Assembly: GCA_964577825.1 (NCBI GenBank) | Contig: CAZOBJ010000029.1 | Coordinates: 1 to 31,207 of the forward strand | Direction: 5' to 3' | DNA length: 31,207 nt | Origin: CAZOBJ01 sp964577825 | Lineage (GTDB): Bacteria; Planctomycetota; SZUA-567; JAFGNG01 | Part shown: one piece after another, positions 17,427-25,756 of the stretch | Numbering within the stretch: position 1 is the first letter of the stretch | Layout: each line of letters opens with the position of its first letter | Translations under genes and position numbers: made by a program | Notes under the pieces: generated by a model | What the model was told of the DNA's origin: nothing | What the model saw: only the letters and a program-made list of their open reading frames with translations | The model's database searches: none

Positions 17427-18239
17427 GTGAACGAGACGCTCATGGCCGTGGGCGCGCACGCGGACGACATCGAGTACAACGTGGGCGGGACGCTCCTCAA
17501 GTACCGAGCGCGCGGATACGAGGTCGTCTACGTCATGGCCACGAACAACATGGCCGGGGCGTGGAGCCACGTGGAGCCCATGGAGCGGCCCGGGCCCGTG
17601 CCCATGATGGAGCGGCGCAAGGCGGAGGCCGCGGCCGCCGCGGCGGAGCTCGGGACCGAGCCCGTGCACCTGGACCACCCCCAGCGCCACTACAACGGCC
17701 CCGACGGCCGGCTGCACACGGTCCGGTACGGCGCGCGGCTGCCCGAGGGCGTGGCCGAGGACGTGCCCACGATCCTGACCGCGCACGAGGACGCGTCCGC
17801 GCGCGAGCGCGTGAAGGCGCTCCTGTTCGAGCGCGACCCGGAGTACGTGCTCACCCACGGCCCGGTGCAGAAGGACATGGAGCACGCGGGCACGTGCGTG
17901 CTGGTGACCAAGGCCTTTTGGGAGGCGCGCGAGGCGGGCTACCAGGGCGGCCTCTTGTACTGGCTCCAGGGCCACACCCACATGGGCGCGTACAACGCCC
18001 GGTGGGACACGTTCATCGACTGCACCGACACCCTGGACGGCAAGATGCGGCTGGCCGGCCACCACGTGTGCCAGAATCCCCGGCCCCTGCGCGAAGACCA
18101 CCCGCACCGGGTGCGCGCGCTCGACCTGGGCCGCGAGACCGGGTGCGGCGCCGCGGAGGGGTACGTGCTCGCGTGCCCGTGCGTGCGGCAGAAGCAGTAC
18201 GCGCCCTTCGCGCTCGAGGTCCTGGCCCATACCCGCTGA
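17427..18239 (+). CDS. PIG-L/LmbE-family deacetylase, copy 1
   Basis: A 270-residue zinc-dependent N-deacetylase-like protein. Its relatives remove acetyl from GlcNAc in GPI, mycothiol and bacillithiol synthesis and from chitin oligomers. The metal motif AHADDIE (10-16; His11, Asp13, Asp14) replaces the usual AHPDD proline by alanine. A second metal histidine is in LTHGPVQKDMEHAGT. PMMERRKAEA (about 52-61) is the helix typical of the family. No signal peptide. GTG at 17427 is the start, with AGGAGG seven bases upstream. It lies 51 bases after the GH20 stop and 25 before a close paralogue, and likely shares a transcript with both. The substrate is unknown. Confidence 0.88.
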   Translation: MNETLMAVGAHADDIEYNVGGTLLKYRARGYEVVYVMATNNMAGAWSHVEPMERPGPVPMMERRKAEAAAAAAELGTEPVHLDHPQRHYNGPDGRLHTVRYGARLPEGVAEDVPTILTAHEDASARERVKALLFERDPEYVLTHGPVQKDMEHAGTCVLVTKAFWEAREAGYQGGLLYWLQGHTHMGAYNARWDTFIDCTDTLDGKMRLAGHHVCQNPRPLREDHPHRVRALDLGRETGCGAAEGYVLACPCVRQKQYAPFALEVLAHTR

Positions 18240-18264
18240 CCCTGGGATAGAGAAGGAGAGAGCT

Positions 18265-19074
18265 ATGGCACCCGTGCTCATGGCCGTCGGCGCGCACGCG
18301 GACGACATCGAGTTCAATGTCGGCGGCACGCTTCTCAAGTACCGCGACGCGGGGTATGAGGTGGCCTACGTCATGGCCACGAACAACATGTCCGGCCGAT
18401 GGAGCCACGTGGACCCGCCGCAGAGCCCACCGCCCCTGCCCATGATGGAGCGGCGCAAGGCCGAGGCCGCCGCCGGCGCGCGGGCCCTGGGCACCGAGCC
18501 CGTGCACCTGGACCACCCCCAGCGCCACTGGAACCGGCCCGAGGGCGGCGCGGCGGAGGTGCGCTACGGGTGCGACCGCCCGGAGGGCGTACCCGAAGGC
18601 GTGCACACAATCCTCACCGCGCACGAAGACCCGGACGCGGTCGCGCGCCTCGCGAACCTCATGCGCGAGCGCGACGCGGAGTGCGTGCTCGCCCACGGCC
18701 CGGTGCAAAAGGACCTGGAGCACGTGGGCGTGTGCCTGCTCGTGACCAAGGCCTATTGGCACGCGGTCGAACAGGGGTACGAAGGCGGCCTCTTGTACTG
18801 GCGCAGCGGACAGACCCAGGCGGGCGCGCATCACCTGAAGTGGACGACGCACATCGACATCTCCGGGTACTTGCCGGCCAAGATCGACCTGGGGGCCCTG
18901 CACAAGTGCCAGTGCCCGAACCCCTACCGGCCCGACTACCCGAACCGGCTGCGCGCCCTGGCCTGGGGCGCGGCCACGAACTGCCAGGCTGCCGAGGTGT
19001 TCGTGACCGTGCGCCTGCCCGAGGCGGACGCGCGGGGCGCGTTCACCGAGGAGCTCTTGGCCCACTGCCGCTGA
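18265..19074 (+). CDS. PIG-L/LmbE-family deacetylase, copy 2 (tandem paralogue)
   Basis: A 269-residue paralogue of the preceding gene, with the same length and motifs: AHADDIE (10-16), MATNNMSG, PMMERRKAEA, LGTEPVHLDHPQRHWN and LAHGPVQKDLEHVG. Most differences lie in the middle (residues 80-100) and the last 80 residues, as expected after an old tandem duplication with divergence in the substrate-facing loops. ATG at 18265 has AAGGAGAG upstream. It converges on the ThuA-like gene with an 18-bp gap. The duplication suggests either two sugar positions or two substrates; this is inference. Confidence 0.88.
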   Translation: MAPVLMAVGAHADDIEFNVGGTLLKYRDAGYEVAYVMATNNMSGRWSHVDPPQSPPPLPMMERRKAEAAAGARALGTEPVHLDHPQRHWNRPEGGAAEVRYGCDRPEGVPEGVHTILTAHEDPDAVARLANLMRERDAECVLAHGPVQKDLEHVGVCLLVTKAYWHAVEQGYEGGLLYWRSGQTQAGAHHLKWTTHIDISGYLPAKIDLGALHKCQCPNPYRPDYPNRLRALAWGAATNCQAAEVFVTVRLPEADARGAFTEELLAHCR

Positions 19075-19092
19075 GGCGCAGGAGCGCGGCCT

Positions 19093-19845
19093 CTACCCCA
19101 CGCGCTCGCCCTCGACCTCGGGCAGGGGCTCCAGGGGATCGCACTTGGGGCAGCCGTGCTGTTCGATGCGCACCCCGGTGTGCGCCCAGCGCACCGCGTT
19201 CGCGAGGATCCGGCGGACCACCGGGTCGTGATAGGTTGGGTAGGTCTCGTGCCCGGGCTGGAAGTAGAAGACCCGTCCCTGCCCCCGGAAGAAGCAGCAT
19301 CCGCTTCGGAACACGTCGCCGCCCTGGAACCAGCCCAGGAACACGAGCGCGTCGGGCGCGGGGATGTCGAAGCGCTCGCCGTACATCTCCTCGTGTGCGA
19401 GCTCGAAGTAGGGGTCCACGCCCTCGGCGATCGGATGCGTGCGCTCCACGACCCACACCCGCTCGCGCTCGCCCGCCTCGCGCCAGCGCAGCGAGCAGGT
19501 CGTGCCCATGAGCGCGCGGAACACCTTACTGTTGTGCCCGGAGTGGAGCACCACCAGGCCCATACCGTCGAGCACGCGGCGGTGCACGCGCTCGACCACC
19601 TCGTCGGAGACCTCGTGGTGCGCCTTGTGCCCCCACCAGGTGAGCACGTCAGTGTGGTCGAGCACGGACTCGGGCAGGCCGTGCTCGGGCTCGTCCAGGG
19701 TGGCGGTGCGCGTCTCGCACCCGGCCTCGTGCAGCGCCTCGGCCACCGCGACGTGGATGCCCTGGGGGTAGACCTTGCGCACGGCGTCCTTTTCCCGCTC
19801 GTGGCGGAACTCGTTCCACACGGTCACGCGGATGGGCTCGGCCAT
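19093..19845 (-). CDS. ThuA-like (trehalose utilisation type) protein
   Basis: A 250-residue protein with the class-I glutamine-amidotransferase-like fold of the ThuA family. It opens IRVTVWNEFRHE (5-16) and has DVLTWWGHKAHHEV, GLVVLHSGHNSKVF, EEMYGERF and GQGRVFYFQPGHETYP, all typical of the group. ThuA is linked to trehalose or sugar catabolism in rhizobia; its reaction is not well established. The C-terminus carries a HGCPKC motif (about 229-234) that could bind a metal; this CxxC end is not required for the family. No signal peptide. It follows cstA by 61 bases and is the last gene of the minus-strand run. Confidence 0.85.
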   Translation of the reverse strand: MAEPIRVTVWNEFRHEREKDAVRKVYPQGIHVAVAEALHEAGCETRTATLDEPEHGLPESVLDHTDVLTWWGHKAHHEVSDEVVERVHRRVLDGMGLVVLHSGHNSKVFRALMGTTCSLRWREAGERERVWVVERTHPIAEGVDPYFELAHEEMYGERFDIPAPDALVFLGWFQGGDVFRSGCCFFRGQGRVFYFQPGHETYPTYHDPVVRRILANAVRWAHTGVRIEQHGCPKCDPLEPLPEVEGERVG

Positions 19846-19906
19846 CGCCTCCCTCCTCTCGTCTTTTCAGCGTACACGACGGGGCCCGGGGGCGCCGCGC
19901 CGCGGA

Positions 19907-21682
19907 TCAGTCTCCCGAGTCTCCCGCTGCCCCGCCCGCCGCGGGCGTGGGCCGGCCGAAGTGGTCGCGCCAGTGGACCGCGGTGTGCACGAGCACGGCC
20001 CCGGCGAGCCCGAGGAGCAACAGGTCGCTCACCACCAGCGGCCACTTGCCTTGCGGCCAGTACTGGGTGACCAGCAGCCACCCCAGCATGGCGAGCGTCG
20101 TGGCGAACATGAACACCACCGGCACCACCAGGAACTTGACCCCCACGCCCCGGCGCGCGAGCCACGCGGCGAACAACAAGAGCGCCAGCGCCGCGAGCAG
20201 CTGGTTCGCGCTGCCGAACACCGCCCAGATGGCCGCGGCGCTGTTGTTCCACCCGATGAGCAGCATCAGGCCGATGGCCAGCGCGCTGTTCACGGTCGGC
20301 CGCAATAGCGCCTGCGGCGGCGCGGTCCACAGCGCCCGCCACAGCTCCTCGAACAGATAGCGGTTGAGCCGCACCGCGGTGTCGAGCGTGGTGACGATGA
20401 ACCCTTCGATCAGGAGCATCCCCAGCACCGTGCCGATGGCCACGGGCAGCAGCCCCCCGGTGGCGCGCGCGCCCACCGTGCCCACGGCCAAGCCGAACGC
20501 GGCGATGGGGTTGCCCGCGCCCTCGGCCGGGAACAGGCGCGCCAGGTACCCCTGGTGCGTGAACGCCGCGCCGATGACCGCGATCACGGCCACGGCCAGG
20601 CACGCCTCCAGGATCATGCCGAAGTACCCCACCCGCCGCGCGGCCGACTCCACGCGCGCCTGCTTGCTGGCGGTCCCGCTCGCGCACAGGCTGTGGAACC
20701 CGCTGATCGCGCCGCAGGCCACGGTCACGAACAGGGCCGGCCACAACGGGCCCGGGCCCCGCTCGGGCGCGGCCACGAGCGGCGCGAGCTGGAGCTGCGC
20801 GCCCTGCATGCCCAGCACGGCCAGGAGGACCACCAAGCCGCCCAGGCCGATGTACAGGATGTGCACGTTGATGAAGTCCCGCGCCTGGAGCACCATCCAC
20901 ACCGGCAGCCACGAGGCGACCAGGCAGTAGCCGGCCAGGCACAGCATCCAGGCGTGGCCGCTGAGGCTCACGGGCCAGTGGAACCCGATCGCCACCCCGA
21001 CCGCGCAGATGGCCACCGCCAGCAGGGAGCAGATCCACACCGGGGTCTTCCGCCGGATGTAGAGCCAGCCGATCAGCGGCGCGCACGCAGTAATTACGAT
21101 CACGGACGTGGACGCGATCCCGCCCACGATGCCCATGCGCGTGCCGTCCGCGCCGGTCGCGGTGCGCAGCAGGGTCTGGTCGGGCTCCAGCCCCAGGCTC
21201 GCCAGCGGCACCATGCTCGTGAGCGCCCGGGCCGAGGCGCCCAGGAACGTGGCCGTCACCAGCACGATCATCACGATGGTGAAGCAGATCATCAGCCCGT
21301 AGGCGAAGTTCCCCAGCGTGCGCCGCGCCACGGCGATGATGCTCTCGCCGCCCTCGCGCACGCTCACGTGCATGGACAGGTAGTCATGCACCCCGCCGAA
21401 GAAGAGCGCCCCGAACAGCACCCAGGCCCACACCGGCCCCCAGCCGAAGGCCAGGGCCAGGATCGGCCCGATGATGGGCCCGGCCCCGGCGATGGAGGCG
21501 AAGTGGTGGCTGAACACCACCGGCGTGGGCGTGGGCACGTAGTCGCGCCCGTCCTCCCTGGTCGTGGCCGGGGTGGGGCGGTCGTCGGTCTCCCCGATGT
21601 GCCGGGCCACCCACCTCGAGTACAGGAATCCGCCCACGCCGAGCACCGCGAACGAGAGCAGGACAAAGACGAGGATGTTCAT
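19907..21682 (-). CDS. cstA: CstA-family carbon-starvation transporter
   Basis: A 591-residue polytopic inner-membrane protein with many hydrophobic segments (for example ILVFVLLSFAVLGVGGFLYS at the N-terminus) and the family signature SHHFASIAGAGPIIGP (58-73), followed by GVHDYLSMHVSVREGG. CstA relatives take up pyruvate or small peptides under carbon limitation. E. coli CstA has about 700 residues, so this is a shorter form, though several relatives are near this size. ATG at 21682 lies 37 bases after the DUF6485-like gene and has only a weak ribosome-binding site (AAGGGGACC). No adjacent two-component regulator such as BtsSR is present. The actual solute is unknown. Confidence 0.93.
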   Translation of the reverse strand: MNILVFVLLSFAVLGVGGFLYSRWVARHIGETDDRPTPATTREDGRDYVPTPTPVVFSHHFASIAGAGPIIGPILALAFGWGPVWAWVLFGALFFGGVHDYLSMHVSVREGGESIIAVARRTLGNFAYGLMICFTIVMIVLVTATFLGASARALTSMVPLASLGLEPDQTLLRTATGADGTRMGIVGGIASTSVIVITACAPLIGWLYIRRKTPVWICSLLAVAICAVGVAIGFHWPVSLSGHAWMLCLAGYCLVASWLPVWMVLQARDFINVHILYIGLGGLVVLLAVLGMQGAQLQLAPLVAAPERGPGPLWPALFVTVACGAISGFHSLCASGTASKQARVESAARRVGYFGMILEACLAVAVIAVIGAAFTHQGYLARLFPAEGAGNPIAAFGLAVGTVGARATGGLLPVAIGTVLGMLLIEGFIVTTLDTAVRLNRYLFEELWRALWTAPPQALLRPTVNSALAIGLMLLIGWNNSAAAIWAVFGSANQLLAALALLLFAAWLARRGVGVKFLVVPVVFMFATTLAMLGWLLVTQYWPQGKWPLVVSDLLLLGLAGAVLVHTAVHWRDHFGRPTPAAGGAAGDSGD

Positions 21683-21719
21683 GCCGGTCCCCTTCCCATC
21701 GCCGCCGCGCCCGTGGGGG

Positions 21720-21857
21720 TTACTTCATGCACGCGGGCTTCTGGCCCCGGCTGCCGTGGTGCTGGATGCACTCGCAGCAGACCCCCCTTCGCGCGCAGGA
21801 CTCGGACGTGCACGGGCACCCCTGGGCGTTGCGTTCCTTGTTCGGACAGTCCTTCAT
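21720..21857 (-). CDS. Small cysteine-rich protein (DUF6485-like)
   Basis: A 45-residue protein with eight cysteines (4, 14, 16, 21, 27, 28, 30, 43). It has the pattern CPNxExN at the N-terminus, CxC, CARRGVCCEC, HH and a PAC end. This matches my memory of the small cytosolic DUF6485 family found in anaerobes. The function is unknown; the cysteine pattern suggests metal or Fe-S binding. AAGGAGGAG lies seven bases before ATG 21857, a very strong ribosome-binding site, and the gene fits cleanly between cstA (37 bases) and the oxidoreductase (53 bases), so it is real and likely in the operon. Confidence 0.78.
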   Translation of the reverse strand: MKDCPNKERNAQGCPCTSESCARRGVCCECIQHHGSRGQKPACMK

Positions 21858-21910
21858 GTCGGCTCCTCCTTCCTTGGCGGGTTCGATCGCACGTGTGCGC
21901 CGGACGCCGC

Positions 21911-22951
21911 CTAGATCTTGACGGCCTTGCCGCCCTGCTTGGCGCTCTTGAGCTCCGCCTCCACGATGCGCAGGCTCAACAGCGAGCTCTGGGGCGTGAC
22001 GATCTCGGGCTTGCGGCCCTTGGCGATGCAGCCCACGTAATAGGCCAGCTCCCGCGACCAGCCGTCCCCCTTGGCCACCTTCGGGGTGAGCACGCGCCCG
22101 GTGGTGGTGTGCACCTGGAAGGTGGGCTGCTTGGCCATGTCGAACACGAGCGTGGCCTTTTCCATGTGGATGCGGAAGTTCATGTTGAACGGGAACGTGC
22201 CCGGGTACATCCATCCGCCCTCCGCGGCCACGAGGAGGTTCTTGCGCCGCGCGTAATGGTAGGTGGCCACCACGTGGTCATAGGGCATGTTCGGGGACAA
22301 CCCCACGGCGCCGGCGCTGACCGCGGTGGGCTTGCCGAACAGGTACTGCACGAAGTCCGCGTCGTGAATGTGCAGGTCCACGGCCGCGCCGCCGCTTCGC
22401 CGGTCGTCGGTTAGCCACCGATCCCAGGCATAGGTCGGCAGGGGCGAGAGCCGGACAAAGGTGGCCTGGAGCACCTTGCCGTGCCGGCCGCTGTCCACGA
22501 TCTCCTTGGCCTTGGCGTACTCGGGCCAGAACCGCACGCAGTGCCCCAGGCACAGGGGCACGCGCGCCTTGCGCACCGCGTCGACCATCTTCTTGGCCTC
22601 CGCACTGGTGCGGGCCATGGGCTTCTCGCAGAAGGTGGGCTTGCCCGCCTTCAGCGCCTTCATGGCGTATCGGGCGTGCAGGTACGTGGGCAGGGTGATG
22701 TCCACGACCTCGACCTCCGGGTCGGCGATCAGGTCCTCGGCGCGTTCGTACATGGTCACGTTTCTGAGGTCCGGCCCGGAGCCCGGCCCGCCGATGTTGC
22801 CCTGGATTCCGGACCAGTCGCCCGCTCGTTTCTTGCGGTCGATGTCCGAGATGGCCACAACCTTGGCGTTCTTCAGACCCGCATAGATGTCGAAGTGCGT
22901 CCTGCCCATGAATCCGAGTCCGACGATCCCGATCCGTACCTGACGTGCCAT
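21911..22951 (-). CDS. Gfo/Idh/MocA-family NAD(P)-dependent oxidoreductase
   Basis: A 346-residue dehydrogenase. The Rossmann domain has VGLGFMG (10-16), VAISDID and the hallmark EKP (about 108-110 in CEKPMART), whose lysine is catalytic. The C-terminal alpha/beta domain contains GGAAVDLHIHDADFVQYLFG, where the HD pair is the usual substrate-binding site. Family members oxidise or reduce sugars, inositols and amino sugars. No signal peptide. ATG at 22951 with AAGGAGAA upstream. It follows rnc by 49 bases; a 7-bp hairpin separates them. The substrate is not determinable; the sugar-linked neighbours suggest a sugar or sugar-alcohol. Confidence 0.9.
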   Translation of the reverse strand: MARQVRIGIVGLGFMGRTHFDIYAGLKNAKVVAISDIDRKKRAGDWSGIQGNIGGPGSGPDLRNVTMYERAEDLIADPEVEVVDITLPTYLHARYAMKALKAGKPTFCEKPMARTSAEAKKMVDAVRKARVPLCLGHCVRFWPEYAKAKEIVDSGRHGKVLQATFVRLSPLPTYAWDRWLTDDRRSGGAAVDLHIHDADFVQYLFGKPTAVSAGAVGLSPNMPYDHVVATYHYARRKNLLVAAEGGWMYPGTFPFNMNFRIHMEKATLVFDMAKQPTFQVHTTTGRVLTPKVAKGDGWSRELAYYVGCIAKGRKPEIVTPQSSLLSLRIVEAELKSAKQGGKAVKI

Positions 22952-22972
22952 GGCGTTCTCCTTGTCGGGCGG

Positions 22973-22996
22973 CGGGCCGTGCGTACTGCCGGCCCG
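22973..22996 (-). other. Hairpin between rnc and the oxidoreductase gene
   Basis: Perfect 7-bp inverted repeat (CGGGCCG, 10-nt loop, CGGCCCG), just after the rnc stop and ahead of the downstream ribosome-binding site. There is no T-run. It may protect or terminate the rnc message or partly attenuate the downstream genes. Confidence 0.35.
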
Positions 22997-23000
22997 CGCG

Positions 23001-23732
23001 CTAGTCCTCGTCCGATGCGTCCCCGTCCTGCAGCTCGGTCAGACCGGCCAGCGCCTCGCGCGCGGCGGCCTGCTCGGCCTCTTTCTTGCTCGCGCCCCGC
23101 CCCACCCCGCAGGTGTGCCCGTCGAGCACCGCCTCCACGCGGAACTCCTTGCGGTGGGCCGGTCCCTGTTCGTCCACGACCCGGTACACGGGCGGCGGCC
23201 GGCCCGCGCGCTGGAGCGCCTCCTGGAGCACGGACTTGTGGTTCGTGGCGCCGTCGTTGGCCGCGGCCTCGGCCACGTGCCCGGACAGCGCCCGGTCCAC
23301 GAAGCCCCGGGCCGGTTCCGGTCCGCCGTCCAGGTACACCGCCGCGAGGACCGCCTCCAGGGTGTTCGCGAGCACCGAGTCGGGCACCGCGCCCTGGTCG
23401 GCCACGCCCCGGCCCGCGCGCAGGTAGTCGCCCAGCCCCAGGTCGCGCGCCGCGCGCGCCAGGGTCTCGCGGCGGACCACCGCGCTCTTGTATTCGGTCA
23501 GCATCCCCTCCGCCTCGGCCGGATAGGCCTCGTACAGGTGTTCGGACACGAGCAAGCCCAGCACCGCGTCGCCGAGGAACTCGAGCCGTTCGTTGCTGCG
23601 CTGCTTCTCCGACGCGGACGAGGCGTGCGTGAGGGCCTGTTCGAGCAGGCCCCGGTCGCGGAAGGCGTACCCCAGCCGGGCCTCGCATTCGGCCAGCGGT
23701 TCGTCGGGGTCCGGAACGTGCGGCTCGGACAT
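23001..23732 (-). CDS. rnc: Ribonuclease III
   Basis: A 243-residue dsRNA endonuclease that processes rRNA precursors. The catalytic domain carries the signature NERLEFLGDAVLG (47-59; Glu and Asp are metal ligands) and a second acidic site in DSVLANTLEAVLAAVYLDGG. The dsRNA-binding domain is in the last 80 residues (HKSVLQEALQ to GASKKEAEQAAAREAL). The length is near the norm (226 in E. coli). ATG at 23732 gives an intact N-terminus; GCGGAGGGGACC upstream is a strong ribosome-binding site. It has its own promoter at 23795-23823. era and lepB, frequent neighbours in other bacteria, are not adjacent. Confidence 0.97.
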   Translation of the reverse strand: MSEPHVPDPDEPLAECEARLGYAFRDRGLLEQALTHASSASEKQRSNERLEFLGDAVLGLLVSEHLYEAYPAEAEGMLTEYKSAVVRRETLARAARDLGLGDYLRAGRGVADQGAVPDSVLANTLEAVLAAVYLDGGPEPARGFVDRALSGHVAEAAANDGATNHKSVLQEALQRAGRPPPVYRVVDEQGPAHRKEFRVEAVLDGHTCGVGRGASKKEAEQAAAREALAGLTELQDGDASDED

Positions 23733-23794
23733 GGTCCCCTCCGCGCGCGGCCTCTGCGGCGCAAGTGCGCCGGGAAGGCTGTGGCCGCGGCCCC

Positions 23795-23823
23795 ATCTTA
23801 GGGTCCGTTCGCATATATGGCAA
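23795..23823 (-). promoter_or_regulatory. rnc promoter
   Basis: Minus strand: -35 TTGCCA (23818-23823), 17-bp spacer, -10 TAAGAT (23795-23800). Transcription would begin near 23788, about 56 nt before the rnc ATG, and could continue into the oxidoreductase, DUF6485, cstA and ThuA genes. Confidence 0.6.
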
Positions 23824-23831
23824 GGGATTCT

Positions 23832-23887
23832 GCGCCCCTGCGCACAGGGGCGCTGGGCGGGCCCCGCGGGGGGACGCAGGGCCCGCC
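23832..23887 (-). terminator. Two hairpins after recA (possible terminator region)
   Basis: Two perfect 9-bp inverted repeats. GCGCCCCTG/CAGGGGCGC (23832-23853) has a 4-nt loop. GGCGGGCCC/GGGCCCGCC (23856-23887) has a 14-nt loop. Both lie between the recA stop and the rnc promoter. Neither has a T-run, so simple intrinsic termination is not proven. Confidence 0.45.
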
Positions 23888-23945
23888 GCGCGCTCGGGGG
23901 GTCGCGCCCTGCGCCGAAGCGCGAGGGCGCGGGGAGGGGCCGCGA

Positions 23946-25022
<1,077 letters not shown>

Positions 25023-25056
25023 GGGTTCTCCTCCTGTGCCGGCCCGACCGGTCGCC

Positions 25057-25671
25057 TCAGCCGAGCACCCGATGCACGCCCACCACCCGTCCGCCGGTCC
25101 GAAAGCCGGTGGCGTCCGGGTCCACCTTCACGGGCTTGTAGGCGGGGTTCGCAGGCGCGAGCTCCACGTGATCCGCGCGGCGGCGGATGCGCTTGACCGT
25201 GGCCTCCTCGTCCACGATGGCCACGCCGATGGCCCCGTCGGGCACGGTCTCGGCCTGCTCGACGAGCACGTAATCCCCGTGCCAGATGCCCGCGTCGATC
25301 ATGCTGTCGCCCTGCACGCGCAGGGCGTAGAGCCGCTCCGGATGGCGGAACAGGCTGTCGAACTCGAGGTATCCCTCCAGGTTCTCCACCGCGGTGATCG
25401 GGGTGCCCGCGGCCACGCGGCCCACCACGGGCACGCCCTCGCGCGCCTGGGCGAGCACCTCGTCGGAGAGCTGAATGCCGCGCGAGGCGCCCGCCCGCCG
25501 GGACAGCACGCCCTTGCGCTCCAGGGCCTCCAGATGCCCGCGCGCCGCGTTCGTGGAACGCATGCCGAAGTGGTCGGCGATCTCGCGCACCGTGGGGGTG
25601 TAGTGGTCCTCGCGCACGCAGCGAACCAGGAAGTCCAGGATTTCGCGCTGCCGGCCGGTGAGTGCTCGCAC
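25057..25671 (-). CDS. lexA: SOS repressor LexA
   Basis: A 204-residue repressor. The winged-helix domain (1-70) includes LTGRQREILDFLVRCVRED and the recognition helix around TPTVREIADHFGMRSTNAA. The S24 self-cleavage domain has the scissile Ala88-Gly89 (RVAAGTPI), nucleophile Ser123 (VQGDSMIDAGI) and Lys160 (ATVKRIRRR). All cleavage residues are present. GTG at 25671 is the start: GGAGG is seven bases upstream and the protein begins MRALTGRQRE as in other LexA; the longer reading to 25728 has no support. The gene is followed by recA. The operator inside the promoter suggests autoregulation. Confidence 0.97.
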   Translation of the reverse strand: MRALTGRQREILDFLVRCVREDHYTPTVREIADHFGMRSTNAARGHLEALERKGVLSRRAGASRGIQLSDEVLAQAREGVPVVGRVAAGTPITAVENLEGYLEFDSLFRHPERLYALRVQGDSMIDAGIWHGDYVLVEQAETVPDGAIGVAIVDEEATVKRIRRRADHVELAPANPAYKPVKVDPDATGFRTGGRVVGVHRVLG

Positions 25672-25727
25672 GGTCCGTCCTCCGATCGCTGGGCCAGAAG
25701 CTCGACGGCCTGACCCTGATATCGACA

Positions 25728-25756
25728 ACTATACTGCTTATCTGAGCACATGTAAA
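25728..25756 (-). promoter_or_regulatory. lexA-recA promoter
   Basis: Minus strand: -35 TTTACA (25751-25756), exactly 17 bp, -10 TATAGT (25728-25733). Transcription would start near 25721, about 50 nt before the lexA GTG. This is one of the best sigma70-type matches in the window. Its spacer is filled by the palindrome listed next. Confidence 0.7.
25735..25748 (-). promoter_or_regulatory. Candidate LexA operator (TGCT-N6-AGCA)
   Basis: The spacer of the lexA promoter holds the palindrome TGCTCAGATAAGCA (minus strand; 4+4 bp with a 6-bp centre). A repressor here would block RNA polymerase, the geometry expected for LexA autoregulation. It does not match the E. coli (CTGT-N8-ACAG) or Bacillus (GAAC-N4-GTTC) boxes, so the call is by position rather than known consensus. 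Confidence 0.5.
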
